A stretch of 64,000 nucleotides of DNA from Polyangiaceae bacterium (GCA_015075635.1 JABTUA010000001.1:3472001-3536000), one strand, 5' to 3'; counted from the first letter of the stretch, positions 8,103 to 18,678 are shown. Translations and numbers: made by a program. Notes: a model not told the origin generated them from the letters alone.

Positions 8103-9881
8103 CTACTTGCCCAGGGCCACGCTCTTCAGCACCGTCTCGAGGGCGGCTTGGTCTGCTTCTGCGCGGACAAAGCCCGTGCGGTCCTTGCGCCCCAGGCTCA
8201 GAACGACCGGCGAGCTCGGCGTCGCGCTCGCGCCACCGCCGAGCCGTAGGGGCTGGACGAGCACCACGAACGACGCGTCTTTCACGCGCCCGAGGGCCGC
8301 CGCGACCTTCGCGTCGCTCTGGTGCGTCGACTTCGGCTCGGACTCCGCCGCGACCAGCGCGCCCAGGATCGGGACCGCGTCGGGAGAACCCGCGCCGAGC
8401 ACCTTGCCACCCTGGTGCGCCCACAGGATCTCGAGGTTCTGCACCTCGGTGCTCACCTTCCCGGTCTTGTCGTTGGCCGCGCGCATCGGGCTCGGCTTGA
8501 GGCCGATCAGAGTTCGCTGCGTCGTGCCCGGGACGCCCGGGACCTCTGCCGTGCTCTGCTTCACGCTGGTGTCCCCGGCGAACTGCCGGAGCGGCTCCGC
8601 GAGCGCCTTGATCGAGAGCAGCTTGAACAGATCCTTGGCACCGGCGTCGAAGGCCTTCGGATCGGTCGTCTGCGCGCGGTAGAGCAGGCCACCCTTGCCC
8701 GCGTCCAGGTACACGCCGTACGTCTCCCAGTCGCCGCGCCCCTGCGCCAGCTTCTCCAGCACGCCCTTGATCTTGTCGCGGTCCGAGGCCACCAGACGAT
8801 CGCCGAACAACCCGCCGATGCCTTGTTCCATGTTCTTGGCGGACGCCTGGCGCGTCTCGGCCGTGGTGCGGGTGAGGATGACGATGGGGGTGAGCGACGG
8901 CAGCGCGGCGATGGGCAGCGCGTCGCCGACGCTGAAGGCCGCGAAGGTCTCCGCCGCGGCACCGGTCGGCTCCGCGTCGAGCTCGGCGACGACCTCGAGG
9001 CGGTCGCCGAACGGCTCCGCGACGAGCCGCCCCGAAGCGGAGCTCCCGAGCACCGCCAGGAAGGCCTCGACGGCGGAGGTCAGCCCGGTGAGCGCGGCCC
9101 GGGGATCGCCGAAGTCTGGCGTCCGGCCGCCGTGCTTCTGCCGGTTCGCGTCGTCGAGCTTCTCGAGCTCGGCCTTCTTGTTCTTCCACGCGGCGCGGAT
9201 GGCCTCGGCGATGGGCCCGCCGAGCGCTCGCTTCTCGAAGCTCATCGAGATCGGGCGCGCCGGCATCGGCTCCTTCGGCAGCGTCCGTGCCGCGTAGGGG
9301 CCCACCTTGGTCAGCTCGGAGGCCTGTCGCGCGGCGAGCAAGAAGTTGCCGGACAAGCCGAGCGCAACTCCGGTCGGCGCCTTGCCCGCCTTTGGCTCGA
9401 GCAGCGTCACGCTGCTCGGAGCGTCTTCGCGCGCCGCATAGGGAGCGTCCGCACCGGCGGTGAGGCGTGCCAGGAGCTCGCGTCCGCTGCGCACGTGGAT
9501 GGCCACCGCGACCTGGACGGCGCCCTGCTCGTCGGAAGTGGCCGCCCCCGTCATGGCGAAGTCGGGATCGATGGCGTCGGCAGCCGCCGCCGGCAGCCCC
9601 AGCATCGTGGCCACCAGCAAGCCGAAGCTCTGCGGCAGGAGCCGGGCCGGCCCGCCGCCGGTCTCCCGCAGCTTCGTCCACGTCTCACCGGGCTTTCCGA
9701 TCACGAACGTCACCGCGAGGTCCGCCGGTTTCGGCACCGGCGGAAGATCGACGGCCAGCACGGCCGCGTCCGCCGGCCCCTGGGTCTTGTCGGTGCACGC
9801 GGGCGCACCGAGGCACATCAGCGCGCTCGCGTACCAGAGCACGAGCCGGCGCCGCGCGCGCGGCTTCGCTGCCCGAGCCAA
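8103..9881 (-). CDS. Exported protein of unknown function
   Basis: 592 residues from TTG 9881. The open frame continues into ssb and is noise there. TTG is chosen because it gives a signal peptide with a basic start (ARAAKPRARRR) and a hydrophobic core ending in GAPAC. That Cys could be lipidated, although the -3 position is not canonical. GTG or ATG codons a few residues downstream are alternatives but shorten the basic region. The mature part is long and alternates hydrophobic strands with Ala-rich helices. It includes GVALGLSGNFLLAAR, a region with AKNMEQGIGGLFGDRLVASD, and several Asp/Lys-rich segments. I recognise no domain. It begins 16 bases after ssb on the same strand and may be co-transcribed with it. 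Confidence 0.7.
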   Translation of the reverse strand: MARAAKPRARRRLVLWYASALMCLGAPACTDKTQGPADAAVLAVDLPPVPKPADLAVTFVIGKPGETWTKLRETGGGPARLLPQSFGLLVATMLGLPAAAADAIDPDFAMTGAATSDEQGAVQVAVAIHVRSGRELLARLTAGADAPYAAREDAPSSVTLLEPKAGKAPTGVALGLSGNFLLAARQASELTKVGPYAARTLPKEPMPARPISMSFEKRALGGPIAEAIRAAWKNKKAELEKLDDANRQKHGGRTPDFGDPRAALTGLTSAVEAFLAVLGSSASGRLVAEPFGDRLEVVAELDAEPTGAAAETFAAFSVGDALPIAALPSLTPIVILTRTTAETRQASAKNMEQGIGGLFGDRLVASDRDKIKGVLEKLAQGRGDWETYGVYLDAGKGGLLYRAQTTDPKAFDAGAKDLFKLLSIKALAEPLRQFAGDTSVKQSTAEVPGVPGTTQRTLIGLKPSPMRAANDKTGKVSTEVQNLEILWAHQGGKVLGAGSPDAVPILGALVAAESEPKSTHQSDAKVAAALGRVKDASFVVLVQPLRLGGGASATPSSPVVLSLGRKDRTGFVRAEADQAALETVLKSVALGK

Positions 9882-9897
9882 CGCGGCGCGAGTCGAG

Positions 9898-10377
9898 TCA
9901 GAACGGGATGTCGTCGTCGCCACCACCGCCGTAGTCTGCATCGTCGTAGCCGCCACCGCCCTGGGCCGCCGGTGCTTGGTCATCGGGAGCACCATAGTCG
10001 TCTCGAGCGCCGCCGCCACCTCCGCGTCCGCCGCCGCCGCCACCTCCGCCGCCGGACAAGATGATGTTGTTGGCGACGATCTCGGTCTTGTAGCGCTTGT
10101 TGCCTTCACGGTCGTCGTAACTGGACGTGCGCAGGCTGCCCTCGACCATCAGGCGCGAGCCCTTGGTCAGGAACTTACCGAGCGCCTCCGCGCGCTTCCC
10201 CCACACCACCACGTTGTGCCACTCCGTCTTTTCCTGACGGACGCGGTTCTTGTCCAGATAGGTCTCGCTGGTCGCGAGCCGCATCTTGAGCACGGCCTGC
10301 CCGGAATTGGTGACCCTGAGCTCGGGATCGGCCCCTAGATTCCCCAGCAAGAACACGCGGTTCAGACCTTCAGCCAT
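9898..10377 (-). CDS. ssb: Single-stranded DNA-binding protein
   Basis: 159 residues from ATG 10377, preceded by GAGGAG nine bases upstream; an in-frame codon 30 bases upstream is rejected. The OB fold begins with the typical LNRVFLLGNLGADPELR and continues with TEWHNVVVWGKRAEAL and YKTEIVANNIIL. A Gly-rich flexible tail follows, and the extreme C-terminus is DDDIPF, the conserved acidic tip that docks replication and repair partners such as RecQ and Pol III. RecQ is also coded in this window. The length is normal for bacterial SSB. It protects single-stranded DNA in replication, repair and recombination. It stands alone rather than beside uvrA or rpsF/rpsR. Confidence 0.95.
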   Translation of the reverse strand: MAEGLNRVFLLGNLGADPELRVTNSGQAVLKMRLATSETYLDKNRVRQEKTEWHNVVVWGKRAEALGKFLTKGSRLMVEGSLRTSSYDDREGNKRYKTEIVANNIILSGGGGGGGGGRGGGGGARDDYGAPDDQAPAAQGGGGYDDADYGGGGDDDIPF

Positions 10378-10440
10378 CCGTCGGCACTCCTCGTCGTCCC
10401 CGGCCAATGCGGGGATAGTGTGTCGGACCGGTGTGGTCGT

Positions 10441-10875
10441 TCAGCCGGGAGGAGTCAAGCGCGGCTCGGACAGAAAACGCCCCTCGGCCTCGGTCGGGCG
10501 TTCGTTCAAGCGTTCGCCCCCCAGCTCGGCCAGCATTCCAAGCACCTCGGCGCGCAGTCCCAGGAGGCTCTGGCGAACAGCCGAGGCTGCGGGAGGGGGG
10601 TTCGCCGGCGCTGCCGGAGCGGCCGGTTCTTCGTGCACCTCGCGCAGGCGCTTGCGCGCGCCGGCGATGGTGAACCCGTGGGAGTAGAGCAGATCCTTGA
10701 CCTTCAAGAGCTTCTCCACGTCGCGCCGGGAGTAGACGCGCTGGCCCTTCGCGCTCTTGCCAGGCCGGATGGACCGGAACTCGGTCTCCCAGTAGCGCAG
10801 CACGTGCGGCTCGACCCCGACGATCTCGGCGACCTCGCCGATGCGGTAGTAGAGCTTCACCGGGATGTCGCCCAC
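10441..10875 (-). CDS. MerR-family transcription regulator next to ihfA
   Basis: 144 residues from GTG 10875, with AAGGAG seven bases upstream; this Shine-Dalgarno sequence overlaps the ihfA stop. A TTG seven codons upstream would overlap ihfA and lacks such a site. The N-terminal winged helix-turn-helix is typical: YYRIGEVAEIVGV, PHVLRYWETEF, RRDVEKLLKVKDLLY. The C-terminal third is Ala/Pro-rich and ends in a short helix; no Cys-based metal site is present, so this is not a metal-sensing MerR. A MerR-like gene directly behind ihfA is a conserved pair in many proteobacteria and myxobacteria. The four-base gap after ihfA indicates one operon and coupled translation. Its targets are unknown. 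Confidence 0.85.
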   Translation of the reverse strand: MGDIPVKLYYRIGEVAEIVGVEPHVLRYWETEFRSIRPGKSAKGQRVYSRRDVEKLLKVKDLLYSHGFTIAGARKRLREVHEEPAAPAAPANPPPAASAVRQSLLGLRAEVLGMLAELGGERLNERPTEAEGRFLSEPRLTPPG

Positions 10876-10879
10876 TGCC

Positions 10880-11212
10880 TCACTCCTTCTCGGCAACCGC
10901 CGCCATCGGCGCCGAGCCGAGGGCCGCGCTGCGTTCCTCGTTGAGCGCCTGCTTGAGCAGCTGGCTCGCCTTGAAGTTCAGCACGCGGCGCTCGGTGATC
11001 ACGATGGGATCGCCGGTCTGGGGATTGCGCCCCTGGCGCTGGCGCTTGTCCCGCAACACGAAGTTGCCGAAGCCGGAGATCTTGATCTTCTCGCCCCGAC
11101 CCAGCGTCTCTTTCATGGTCTCGAAGACCAAGTCCACGAGATCGGCCGACTCCTTCTTGGAGAAGCCCCCGAGCCGCGCATAAACCGCCTGGACGATGTC
11201 GGCCTTGGTCAT
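10880..11212 (-). CDS. ihfA: Integration host factor subunit alpha / HU-family DNA-bending protein
   Basis: 110 residues from ATG 11212 (MTKADIVQAV). An ATG two codons upstream is also possible, but AAGGGG is better spaced for the inner one. Typical HU/IHF features are all present: N-terminal helices with SKKESADLVDLVFETMKETL, then the IKISGFGNFVLRDKR strand-turn, GRNPQTGD at the DNA-intercalating arm (Pro at the tip) and the closing KASQLLKQALN helix. It bends DNA for replication, recombination and transcription. The C-terminal extension of about 13 residues (Ala-rich) is longer than in Escherichia coli. It is followed within four bases by the MerR gene. Confidence 0.92.
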   Translation of the reverse strand: MTKADIVQAVYARLGGFSKKESADLVDLVFETMKETLGRGEKIKISGFGNFVLRDKRQRQGRNPQTGDPIVITERRVLNFKASQLLKQALNEERSAALGSAPMAAVAEKE

Positions 11213-11228
11213 CACCATCCCCCTTCTC

Positions 11229-11280
11229 GCCCCGCTGGGGCTGACCGCCCGGAAACCGCCCGGGAATCGGTCGTCAGGGT
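11229..11280 (-). promoter_or_regulatory. Structured 5' leader of ihfA
   Basis: Between the predicted promoter and ihfA lie a perfect 5-bp hairpin (GCCCC-loop-GGGGC, 11229-11241) and an adjacent imperfect inverted repeat beginning TGACCG and ending CGGTCGTCA (11242-11276). Both would form in the ihfA leader just upstream of its ribosome site. A regulatory role is inference. Confidence 0.35.
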
Positions 11281-11286
11281 AGGGTC

Positions 11287-11314
11287 ATAGTACAAGGCCG
11301 CGACGGAAAGTCCA
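11287..11314 (-). promoter_or_regulatory. Predicted sigma-70-like promoter of ihfA-merR
   Basis: On the minus strand TGGACT (11309-11314) and TACTAT (11287-11292) stand 16 bases apart, each matching four of six consensus positions. The start of transcription would fall near 11280, giving a leader of about 70 bases. This is a motif call by eye only. Confidence 0.35.
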
Positions 11315-11352
11315 TGACAAACGCGAGGGTATGACTCGCGCCGGGAGCACCG

Positions 11353-12864
11353 TCAGGCAGCCCGCGGCATGGCGGGGGTTTCGACCGCCTCGGCCGGCGG
11401 GTTCGACGCCCGCGCGAGCACCGCGCGGCGCACCGCGACCTGCTCCGCCACCACCAGCCAGGCCACGTAGGAGTAGCCGAGCATGAAGAGCGAGGCGAAC
11501 GGGGCGGCGAACCAGTGCCCCGTCTCGATGGAGGCGATCACGCTGGCGGCGCTCAGCAGCGCCAGGCCGATCTCGAGCAGCGGCAGCTCCGCGTGCTGGC
11601 GGTAGCGCCCGGCAACGATGCCCTTCTTCGGGGTGCGCACGAACTCGCCGGACATGCTCTTCAGGCCCTCGTGAACCGCCCGCGAGAGGTGGGGAGCCAG
11701 TCCCGCGCCCAGCGCGATGAGCATGGGCAGCCGCCGCACCGCCATCCAGGCCGAGCGCCCCTGGGCCTTCTCCGCCACGATGTAGAACCCCGCCAGCGAC
11801 CCGGTCGCACCGATGCACAGCGGCAGGTCCACCACCAGCATCATGCGCGGATCCGTGGCCGGCATCAGGATCAACGCCGGCAAGAGCAGCACCGACAGCA
11901 GCATCATCAACGGGTACGCGAAGTGAGGCGTCAGGTGGAAGAACGCCTCGAGCCGCTGCGAAAAGGTGAGGCGCGAGGAGATCAGCCGGCCCATCAGCTT
12001 GCGGGCCGTCTGCACCGTGCCCTTCGCCCAGCGGAACTGCTGCGCCCGGAACGCCGACATGTCCTCCGGCAGCTCCGCCGGGGTGATCACGTCGGGCCGG
12101 TAGACGAAGCGCCAGCCGGCCATCTGCGCGCGGTACGAGAGGTCCAGGTCTTCGGTGAGCGTGTCGTGCTGCCAGCCGCCGGCTTCCTGGATGGCCAGCC
12201 GCCGCCAGATGCCGCCCGTGCCCGAGAAGTTGAACATGAGCCCCGCGCCGAACCGCGCCCGGTTCTCCACCAGGTGGTGACCGTCGAGCATCAGCGCCTG
12301 GATGCTGGTCAGCATGCTGTGGTTTCGGTTCAGGTGCCCCCAGCGGGTCTGCACCATGCCGACGTTCTCGTTCTGGAAGTGCCCGACCACGTCGCGCAAG
12401 AAGCGGGGTTGCGGGATGAAGTCCGCGTCGAAGATCGCGATCAGCTCGCCCTTGGCGCGCGCGAGGCCGTAGTCGAGGGCGCCCGCCTTGTAACCGACGC
12501 GGTTCGGGCGCCGGATGTAGACCATGTCGATGCCCTTCTTCCGGAGCTCCGCGACCTTGTTCTCCGCAATCGAACGCGTCTCGTCCGTGGAGTCGTCCAG
12601 CACCTGGATCTCGAGGCGATCACGCGGGTAGTCGATGGTGGCAGTGGCCTCGAGCAGCCGAGCGACGACCGTCGCCTCGTTGTACAGGGGCAGTTGCACC
12701 GTGACCTTGGGCAGCTTGGACTCCTCGATCTCCGGCGTGCGGACCGCCTGAGCGAGGCGACGCCGGTTGCGGGCAACGAGCAGCACCAGGTGGGCGCGGT
12801 GCACGCCATAGCCACAGAGCAGGAGCAGGACCGCGAAGTAGAGGACGACGAGAGCAGTTTCCAT
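11353..12864 (-). CDS. Processive family-2 glycosyltransferase, membrane bound
   Basis: 503 residues from ATG 12864. It has an N-terminal membrane helix (about 3-25), then a cytoplasmic GT-A domain, then four or more membrane helices (about 310-450). The processive beta-glycan synthase signature is complete: VLDDSTDET, FDADF, TEDLDLSYR and QQFRW (the Q-x-x-R-W motif). Length and order match cellulose synthase-like and CslA/mannan-type synthases, without a PilZ domain. It probably polymerises and exports a beta-linked polysaccharide from a nucleotide sugar; the sugar cannot be told. No accessory export genes are nearby. The gap upstream of the gene contains two pairs of competing inverted repeats. 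The weak GGTAA before the start lies inside one of them. Confidence 0.88.
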   Translation of the reverse strand: METALVVLYFAVLLLLCGYGVHRAHLVLLVARNRRRLAQAVRTPEIEESKLPKVTVQLPLYNEATVVARLLEATATIDYPRDRLEIQVLDDSTDETRSIAENKVAELRKKGIDMVYIRRPNRVGYKAGALDYGLARAKGELIAIFDADFIPQPRFLRDVVGHFQNENVGMVQTRWGHLNRNHSMLTSIQALMLDGHHLVENRARFGAGLMFNFSGTGGIWRRLAIQEAGGWQHDTLTEDLDLSYRAQMAGWRFVYRPDVITPAELPEDMSAFRAQQFRWAKGTVQTARKLMGRLISSRLTFSQRLEAFFHLTPHFAYPLMMLLSVLLLPALILMPATDPRMMLVVDLPLCIGATGSLAGFYIVAEKAQGRSAWMAVRRLPMLIALGAGLAPHLSRAVHEGLKSMSGEFVRTPKKGIVAGRYRQHAELPLLEIGLALLSAASVIASIETGHWFAAPFASLFMLGYSYVAWLVVAEQVAVRRAVLARASNPPAEAVETPAMPRAA

Positions 12865-12866
12865 GC

Positions 12867-12956
12867 GTTACCGGTGTTCAGGTAACACCCGCAATTCCTG
12901 CGATCGTCACTGGGATGTAATTTGTTGCACTGCGTTGTAGCAACGCACTTTACATC
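12867..12956 (-). promoter_or_regulatory. Two sets of competing inverted repeats upstream of the glycosyltransferase
   Basis: Set one: GTTACC (12867-12872) with GGTAAC (12881-12886), overlapping GGTGTT (12873-12878) with AACACC (12884-12889). Set two: GATGTAA (12914-12920) with TTACATC (12950-12956) and GTTGC (12924-12928) with GCAAC (12940-12944), competing with an inner GCGTTG (12932-12937) and CAACGC (12941-12946). The block is AT-rich for this window. It could hold operators or an alternating 5' structure; it also sits behind the stop of the upstream gene and could include its terminator. Confidence 0.4.
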
Positions 12957-12957
12957 G

Positions 12958-14367
12958 TCATTTCGAGGGCTTGTCGCCACCGAAAACGATGTCGCCGCCG
13001 ACGCCGAGGGTGACCACGAAGTGCCCGGCGGGCTTGTCCTCGGCCTTGCCGCCGTCCCACCAGGGGGTCTTCTTCGTCGAGGTGTCGGTAGCGTCCTTCG
13101 GGCCCAGGGGCACCGTACCGCCGCAGCTGTCGTCGACGCTGAAATCCGTGACCTGCCCGAAGGCGACGCCGGCGTAGGGCGAGAGCTGGAACCAGGGTGT
13201 CAACGGCAGCTGCACCCCACCCGACAGGCGCAGGGCGGTGCTGTGCGCCTTCAGCGTCTGCTCGCAGTCCTCGTTGACGTCGTTCTGCCAGGTGATGTCC
13301 CGCTTCGCCTCGAAGCGGTGCAGGAACAAGAAGTCGAGCTCGACGAACGGTCCGAGCTTGCCGGGCGGCGCCGCGTACATCAGTCCGAGACCCGCGTTGC
13401 TGCCGCCGGGGGTCACCTTGATGACCGAGCTCGCGGGGCCTTTCTCCAGCGCGGCGCCGGGCTGGTAGCTCTCGCCCCCCACGAGCAGGAGCGCCGAGTA
13501 GCGCTTGAACACGCGCACCCCGGCGCGCAGCTCGACGCCGGCGCCAGGACCGAAGTAGTCCTTCATGGGGTACCCTTCGGCGAGCTGCCCCGCGGGGATC
13601 GCCGCCCCCAACCGTAGACCCACGAGGAAGCCGAAGTTGCCCTTCGCCTCCTCGTCGCCTGCGGGTCCGCTGCCTTCGCCCTTACCTCCCTCGCCCGACC
13701 CCGCGCCCTCACCGCTCCCGGCGCCCGCACCGCTCCCCTCCCCGGAGCCGTCGGCCTCCAGGCTGAGCGCGAGCTTCTTCTTCTCGCCGGGCTTGAGCTC
13801 CAGGGTCTGCTCGAGCGGCTTGTAGCCGGGCGCCGAGGCCGTGATCTTGCGGCTGCCCGGGTTGACCGGGCGATCGACGCCGAGCGCTGCGCTGGAGACT
13901 GCGGCGTCGTCGATCTTCAGCTCCAGCCCCTGCACACCCTTGGGCTCGACGTCGATGCGCAGGCTGGCGATCTTCGGCTCGACGTCCGGCAGCTCCTTCT
14001 TCGCATCGGCGACGGCGTCCTTGAAGACCGCCGGGGCGTTGTCCGGCAGCTGGGTGCGCACGAGCCGGCGGTAAGCCTCAGCCGCCTCGACGAACTGGCC
14101 GAGCTGGGCGTGGCTCCGCGCGATGTAGATCAGGTGGACCGGCGCGTCGTAGAGCTGCTGTGCGCGCTGGAGCTTGTCGAGGGCCTCGGGGATCTTGCCG
14201 GCTTTGAAGAGATCGATTCCCTCGGTGGCCAGCTGGCGGGCGGTTGCCTTGTCGGCCGCAGACTGCGCCAGTGCAGGCGGGGCGCCGGTGAAGCTGGCGC
14301 CGAGCGCGGTCGCGCCGACCAGCCCCGTGAAGACCGCCCGGCCGAGGATGCGAGGCAAGAAGCGCAT
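12958..14367 (-). CDS. TPR / PEGA-domain outer-membrane protein
   Basis: 469 residues from ATG 14367. A signal peptide ends near ALAQ (about residue 35). Next come TPR-like helices (ATEGIDLFKAGKIPEALDKL, then YIARSHAQLGQFVEAAEAYR) to about residue 110. A PEGA-like domain follows (about 130-205; ASAPGYKPLEQTLELKPGE). A Gly/Ser/Glu-rich linker (about 207-235) connects to a C-terminal beta-rich domain with alternating strands (NFGFLVGLRLGAAIP onward to GVGGDIVFGG), which looks like a small outer-membrane barrel. Two cysteines in the barrel part may pair. Such proteins are common in myxobacteria with unknown roles; it is likely an envelope protein of the outer membrane facing the periplasm. Confidence 0.78.
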   Translation of the reverse strand: MRFLPRILGRAVFTGLVGATALGASFTGAPPALAQSAADKATARQLATEGIDLFKAGKIPEALDKLQRAQQLYDAPVHLIYIARSHAQLGQFVEAAEAYRRLVRTQLPDNAPAVFKDAVADAKKELPDVEPKIASLRIDVEPKGVQGLELKIDDAAVSSAALGVDRPVNPGSRKITASAPGYKPLEQTLELKPGEKKKLALSLEADGSGEGSGAGAGSGEGAGSGEGGKGEGSGPAGDEEAKGNFGFLVGLRLGAAIPAGQLAEGYPMKDYFGPGAGVELRAGVRVFKRYSALLLVGGESYQPGAALEKGPASSVIKVTPGGSNAGLGLMYAAPPGKLGPFVELDFLFLHRFEAKRDITWQNDVNEDCEQTLKAHSTALRLSGGVQLPLTPWFQLSPYAGVAFGQVTDFSVDDSCGGTVPLGPKDATDTSTKKTPWWDGGKAEDKPAGHFVVTLGVGGDIVFGGDKPSK

Positions 14368-14413
14368 AGCCCTCCGTACGGCCGATCCGCGCTAGGGGTC
14401 AAGGATCGGGCAG

Positions 14414-15805
<1,392 letters not shown>

Positions 15806-15822
15806 TCCGAGGGAGTAGGGTA

Positions 15823-15840
15823 CCTGGCCGAGCGGCCAGG
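15823..15840. promoter_or_regulatory. Perfect palindrome between the divergent kinase and polA genes
   Basis: CCTGGCC, a four-base spacer, then GGCCAGG form a perfect 7-bp inverted repeat in the 140-base divergent region. It lies 18 bases before the kinase start and about 105 before polA. It could be an operator or a leader hairpin of the kinase message. No other copy was noticed in the window. Confidence 0.35.
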
Positions 15841-15945
15841 CGCCAGGATGCTGCCCTAGATCGCGAGGGATCCTCGGCGAAAGGCCGAGCCGGCCGCGGG
15901 GCCAGGGTCGTCGCGGAGTCGCCGCTGAGGTAGACGCGGGGGCGC

Positions 15946-18678
15946 ATGGGTACGCACCTGTTTCCGCCGGCCGACCCAGAGGTCCTCTACGTGGTCGATC
16001 TGTCGAGCTACCTCCTGCGCGCCTACCACGCCATCGGGGAGCTCTCGAGCCCGAGCGGAGAACCGACCAACGCCACCTTCGGCACCGTGACCATGCTGGA
16101 ACGGCTGGTGCGCGAGCGCCGCCCATCGCTGCTCGCCATCGCCATGGACTCCGGCCGCGACACCTTCCGCCGCGAGCTCTACCCGGAGTACAAGGCGACC
16201 CGGCCGCCGGCCCCCGACGACCTGAAGGTCCAGATCGGGCGCTGCCAGGAGATCATCGAGGCCTTCGCCATCCCGGTGCTGAAGCAGAAGGGCGTCGAGG
16301 CCGACGACCTGATCGCCGCGGCCGTTCGCGACGCCCGCCGCCACGGCCTGCGCGTGGTCATCGTCGGTGCGGACAAGGACCTGATGCAGCTGGTCGGCGA
16401 CGACGTGGTGATGTGGGACACGATGCGCGACCGGGTGTTCGGCGTCCCCGAGGTCGAAGAGCGCTTTGGCGTTCGCGTGGATCAGGTGCGCGACCTGCTC
16501 GCCCTGATGGGCGACAGCAGCGACAACATCCCCGGCGTGCCCCACGTGGGCCCGAAGACGGCGCGCGACCTCCTGGTGCAGTTCGGCTCGCTGGAGGGGG
16601 TGTACGCCCACCTCGACGAGATCACCAAGAAGGCGCTGCGCCAGAACCTGGAGCAGAACAAAGACAAGGCCTTCGTCAGTCAGAAGCTCGTGACGCTCAA
16701 GGACGACTGCGTCATCGACTTCGACCTCGCGGCCTTGCGCTGGGGCGGCCGCGACGTCGCCGAGCTGCGCCGCATCTACACCGAGCTGGGCTTCCAGCGT
16801 CAGCTGCACGCGCTCGACGCCGAGCCGGACGCGACCCGGAGCCCAGCCCGGCCGAGCGCACCTGCCCCGGCGCAAGCGCCGGCCCGGGAGGTCACGCTGA
16901 GCTGCGTGCTCGAGCGCGAGGCCCTCGAAGCGCTCGGCGCGCGCATCCGCCAGAGCGGCCAGGTCGCGCTGGCCGCGCAGACCGCGCTGCCAGCCGCGAG
17001 CTCGTCGCTGATCGGCATCGCGCTGTCACCGGAGCCCGGGAGCGGGTTCTACGTGCCGATCGCGCACCGCGCCCTCGGCACGCCACGCCAGCTCGGCCTC
17101 GGGGACCTGGCCGAGGTGCTCGGACCGCTGCTGTCCGACCCCAGCATCGCCAAGGTGGCCCACAGCCTGAAACGCGAGGCGGTCGCGCTGGGCTGGAGCG
17201 AGCTGCCGATGGCGGGCGGGCGGGCCGACGTCCAGCTCGACAGCTACCTGCTCGATCCCGAAGGCCGTCACGATCTCGAGACCATCGTGCAGCGCGAGCT
17301 GGGAGTGGTGCTCACCGACCTCGACTCTCTCACCAAGCCGGCTCGCGGCAAGCGCATCGATTTCGACCAAGTCGGGCTGGACGAGGCGACGCGCTACGCG
17401 GCGCTCCGAGCCGAAGCCACGTTGCGGGCCTCGCAGCGCACCAGCCGGCGCGTCGCCGACGAGGGCCTGGGCAAGGTGCTGGACGAGATCGAGCTGCCGC
17501 TCTCGCCGATCCTGGCCGAGATGGAGCTCCGCGGCGTGCTGATCGACGTCACTCGCCTCGGCGAGCTCGGGCGCCTGTGTCAGAAGGAGCTCGCGCGTCT
17601 GGAAGAAGAGGCGCACCGCATCGCCGGGCGCGCCTTCAATCTGGCGTCTCCGCGCCAGCTCGAGGTGCTCCTGTTCGACGAGATCGGCCTGACGCCGCTG
17701 CGCCGCACCAAGACCTCGCGCTCCACGGACGCCGACACGCTGGAGGCGCTGGCCGATGAGCACCCGCTGCCCAAGGTCATCCTGGAGCACCGGCAAGTGG
17801 CCAAGCTGATGGGCACGTACATCGACGCGCTGCCGGGTCTGGTGAACCCGAAGACCGGGCGGGTCCACACGTCCTGGGAGCAGGCCGTGGCCGCCACGGG
17901 CCGGCTCTCGAGCACCGATCCGAACCTGCAGAACATCCCGATCCGCAGCGAGCTGGGCCGGGAGATCCGCAGCGCCTTCGTGGCTCCGCCGGGCTGCTCC
18001 ATCGTGAGCGCCGACTACTCGCAGATCGAGCTCAGGGTGCTGGCGCACCTGTCGAAGGATCCGGTCTTGTGCGACGCCTTCGAGCGCGGGCAGGACGTGC
18101 ACACGCGCACGGCCATGGAGGTGTTCGAGGTGGACGCCGGGAGCGTCACGCCGGAGATGCGGCGGCGCGCCAAGGCGGTGAACTTCGGCGTGATCTACGG
18201 GCAGGGAGACAGCGGCCTCGCCAAGAGCCTGGGCATCCCGCGGGCCGAAGCGTCGAGCTTCATCGCCGCGTACTTTCGTCGCTACGAGGGCGTGCGGCGC
18301 TTCATGAACGCCACCCTGGACGGCGCCCGAGCCAGCGAGGCGACACACACTCTGCTGGGACGACGTCGCATGGTCCCCGACATCAAGAGCGGCAACCGGC
18401 AGAAGCGACTGGCCGCGGAGCGCGTGGCGATGAACGCGCCGATCCAAGGCACCGCGGCGGACATCCTGAAGCTGGCGATGCTACGCTTCCGCGAACCGCC
18501 CACGCCCGGAGCGCGGATGGTGCTGACGGTGCACGACGAGCTGGTGTTCGAGGTCCCGGACTCGGAGGTGCCGGAAGCCAAGCAGCGGGTCAAAGCCGCG
18601 ATGGAGAGCGCCTACCCGCTCAGCGTCCCACTGGCGGTGGACGTCGGCGCCGGAAAGACCTGGAAAGACGCGCACTGA
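15946..18678 (+). CDS. polA: DNA polymerase I with degenerate proofreading domain
   Basis: 910 residues from ATG 15946. The 5'-3' exonuclease (about 1-290) is intact: [43 protein letters not shown]. The polymerase (about 515-910) is intact: motif [17 protein letters not shown], motif [15 protein letters not shown], motif [10 protein letters not shown]. The middle 3'-5' exonuclease domain keeps the fold but not its acidic residues. Where E. coli has DTE (D355, E357), this protein reads AAQ. N-L-K-Y-D becomes S-L-K-R-E. The last aspartate (D501) position is Glu, although the nearby Tyr is kept. Proofreading is therefore likely lost, as in Taq polymerase. It fills gaps and removes primers. It is divergent from the kinase and leads into the next plus-strand genes. 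Confidence 0.95.
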   Translation: MGTHLFPPADPEVLYVVDLSSYLLRAYHAIGELSSPSGEPTNATFGTVTMLERLVRERRPSLLAIAMDSGRDTFRRELYPEYKATRPPAPDDLKVQIGRCQEIIEAFAIPVLKQKGVEADDLIAAAVRDARRHGLRVVIVGADKDLMQLVGDDVVMWDTMRDRVFGVPEVEERFGVRVDQVRDLLALMGDSSDNIPGVPHVGPKTARDLLVQFGSLEGVYAHLDEITKKALRQNLEQNKDKAFVSQKLVTLKDDCVIDFDLAALRWGGRDVAELRRIYTELGFQRQLHALDAEPDATRSPARPSAPAPAQAPAREVTLSCVLEREALEALGARIRQSGQVALAAQTALPAASSSLIGIALSPEPGSGFYVPIAHRALGTPRQLGLGDLAEVLGPLLSDPSIAKVAHSLKREAVALGWSELPMAGGRADVQLDSYLLDPEGRHDLETIVQRELGVVLTDLDSLTKPARGKRIDFDQVGLDEATRYAALRAEATLRASQRTSRRVADEGLGKVLDEIELPLSPILAEMELRGVLIDVTRLGELGRLCQKELARLEEEAHRIAGRAFNLASPRQLEVLLFDEIGLTPLRRTKTSRSTDADTLEALADEHPLPKVILEHRQVAKLMGTYIDALPGLVNPKTGRVHTSWEQAVAATGRLSSTDPNLQNIPIRSELGREIRSAFVAPPGCSIVSADYSQIELRVLAHLSKDPVLCDAFERGQDVHTRTAMEVFEVDAGSVTPEMRRRAKAVNFGVIYGQGDSGLAKSLGIPRAEASSFIAAYFRRYEGVRRFMNATLDGARASEATHTLLGRRRMVPDIKSGNRQKRLAAERVAMNAPIQGTAADILKLAMLRFREPPTPGARMVLTVHDELVFEVPDSEVPEAKQRVKAAMESAYPLSVPLAVDVGAGKTWKDAH

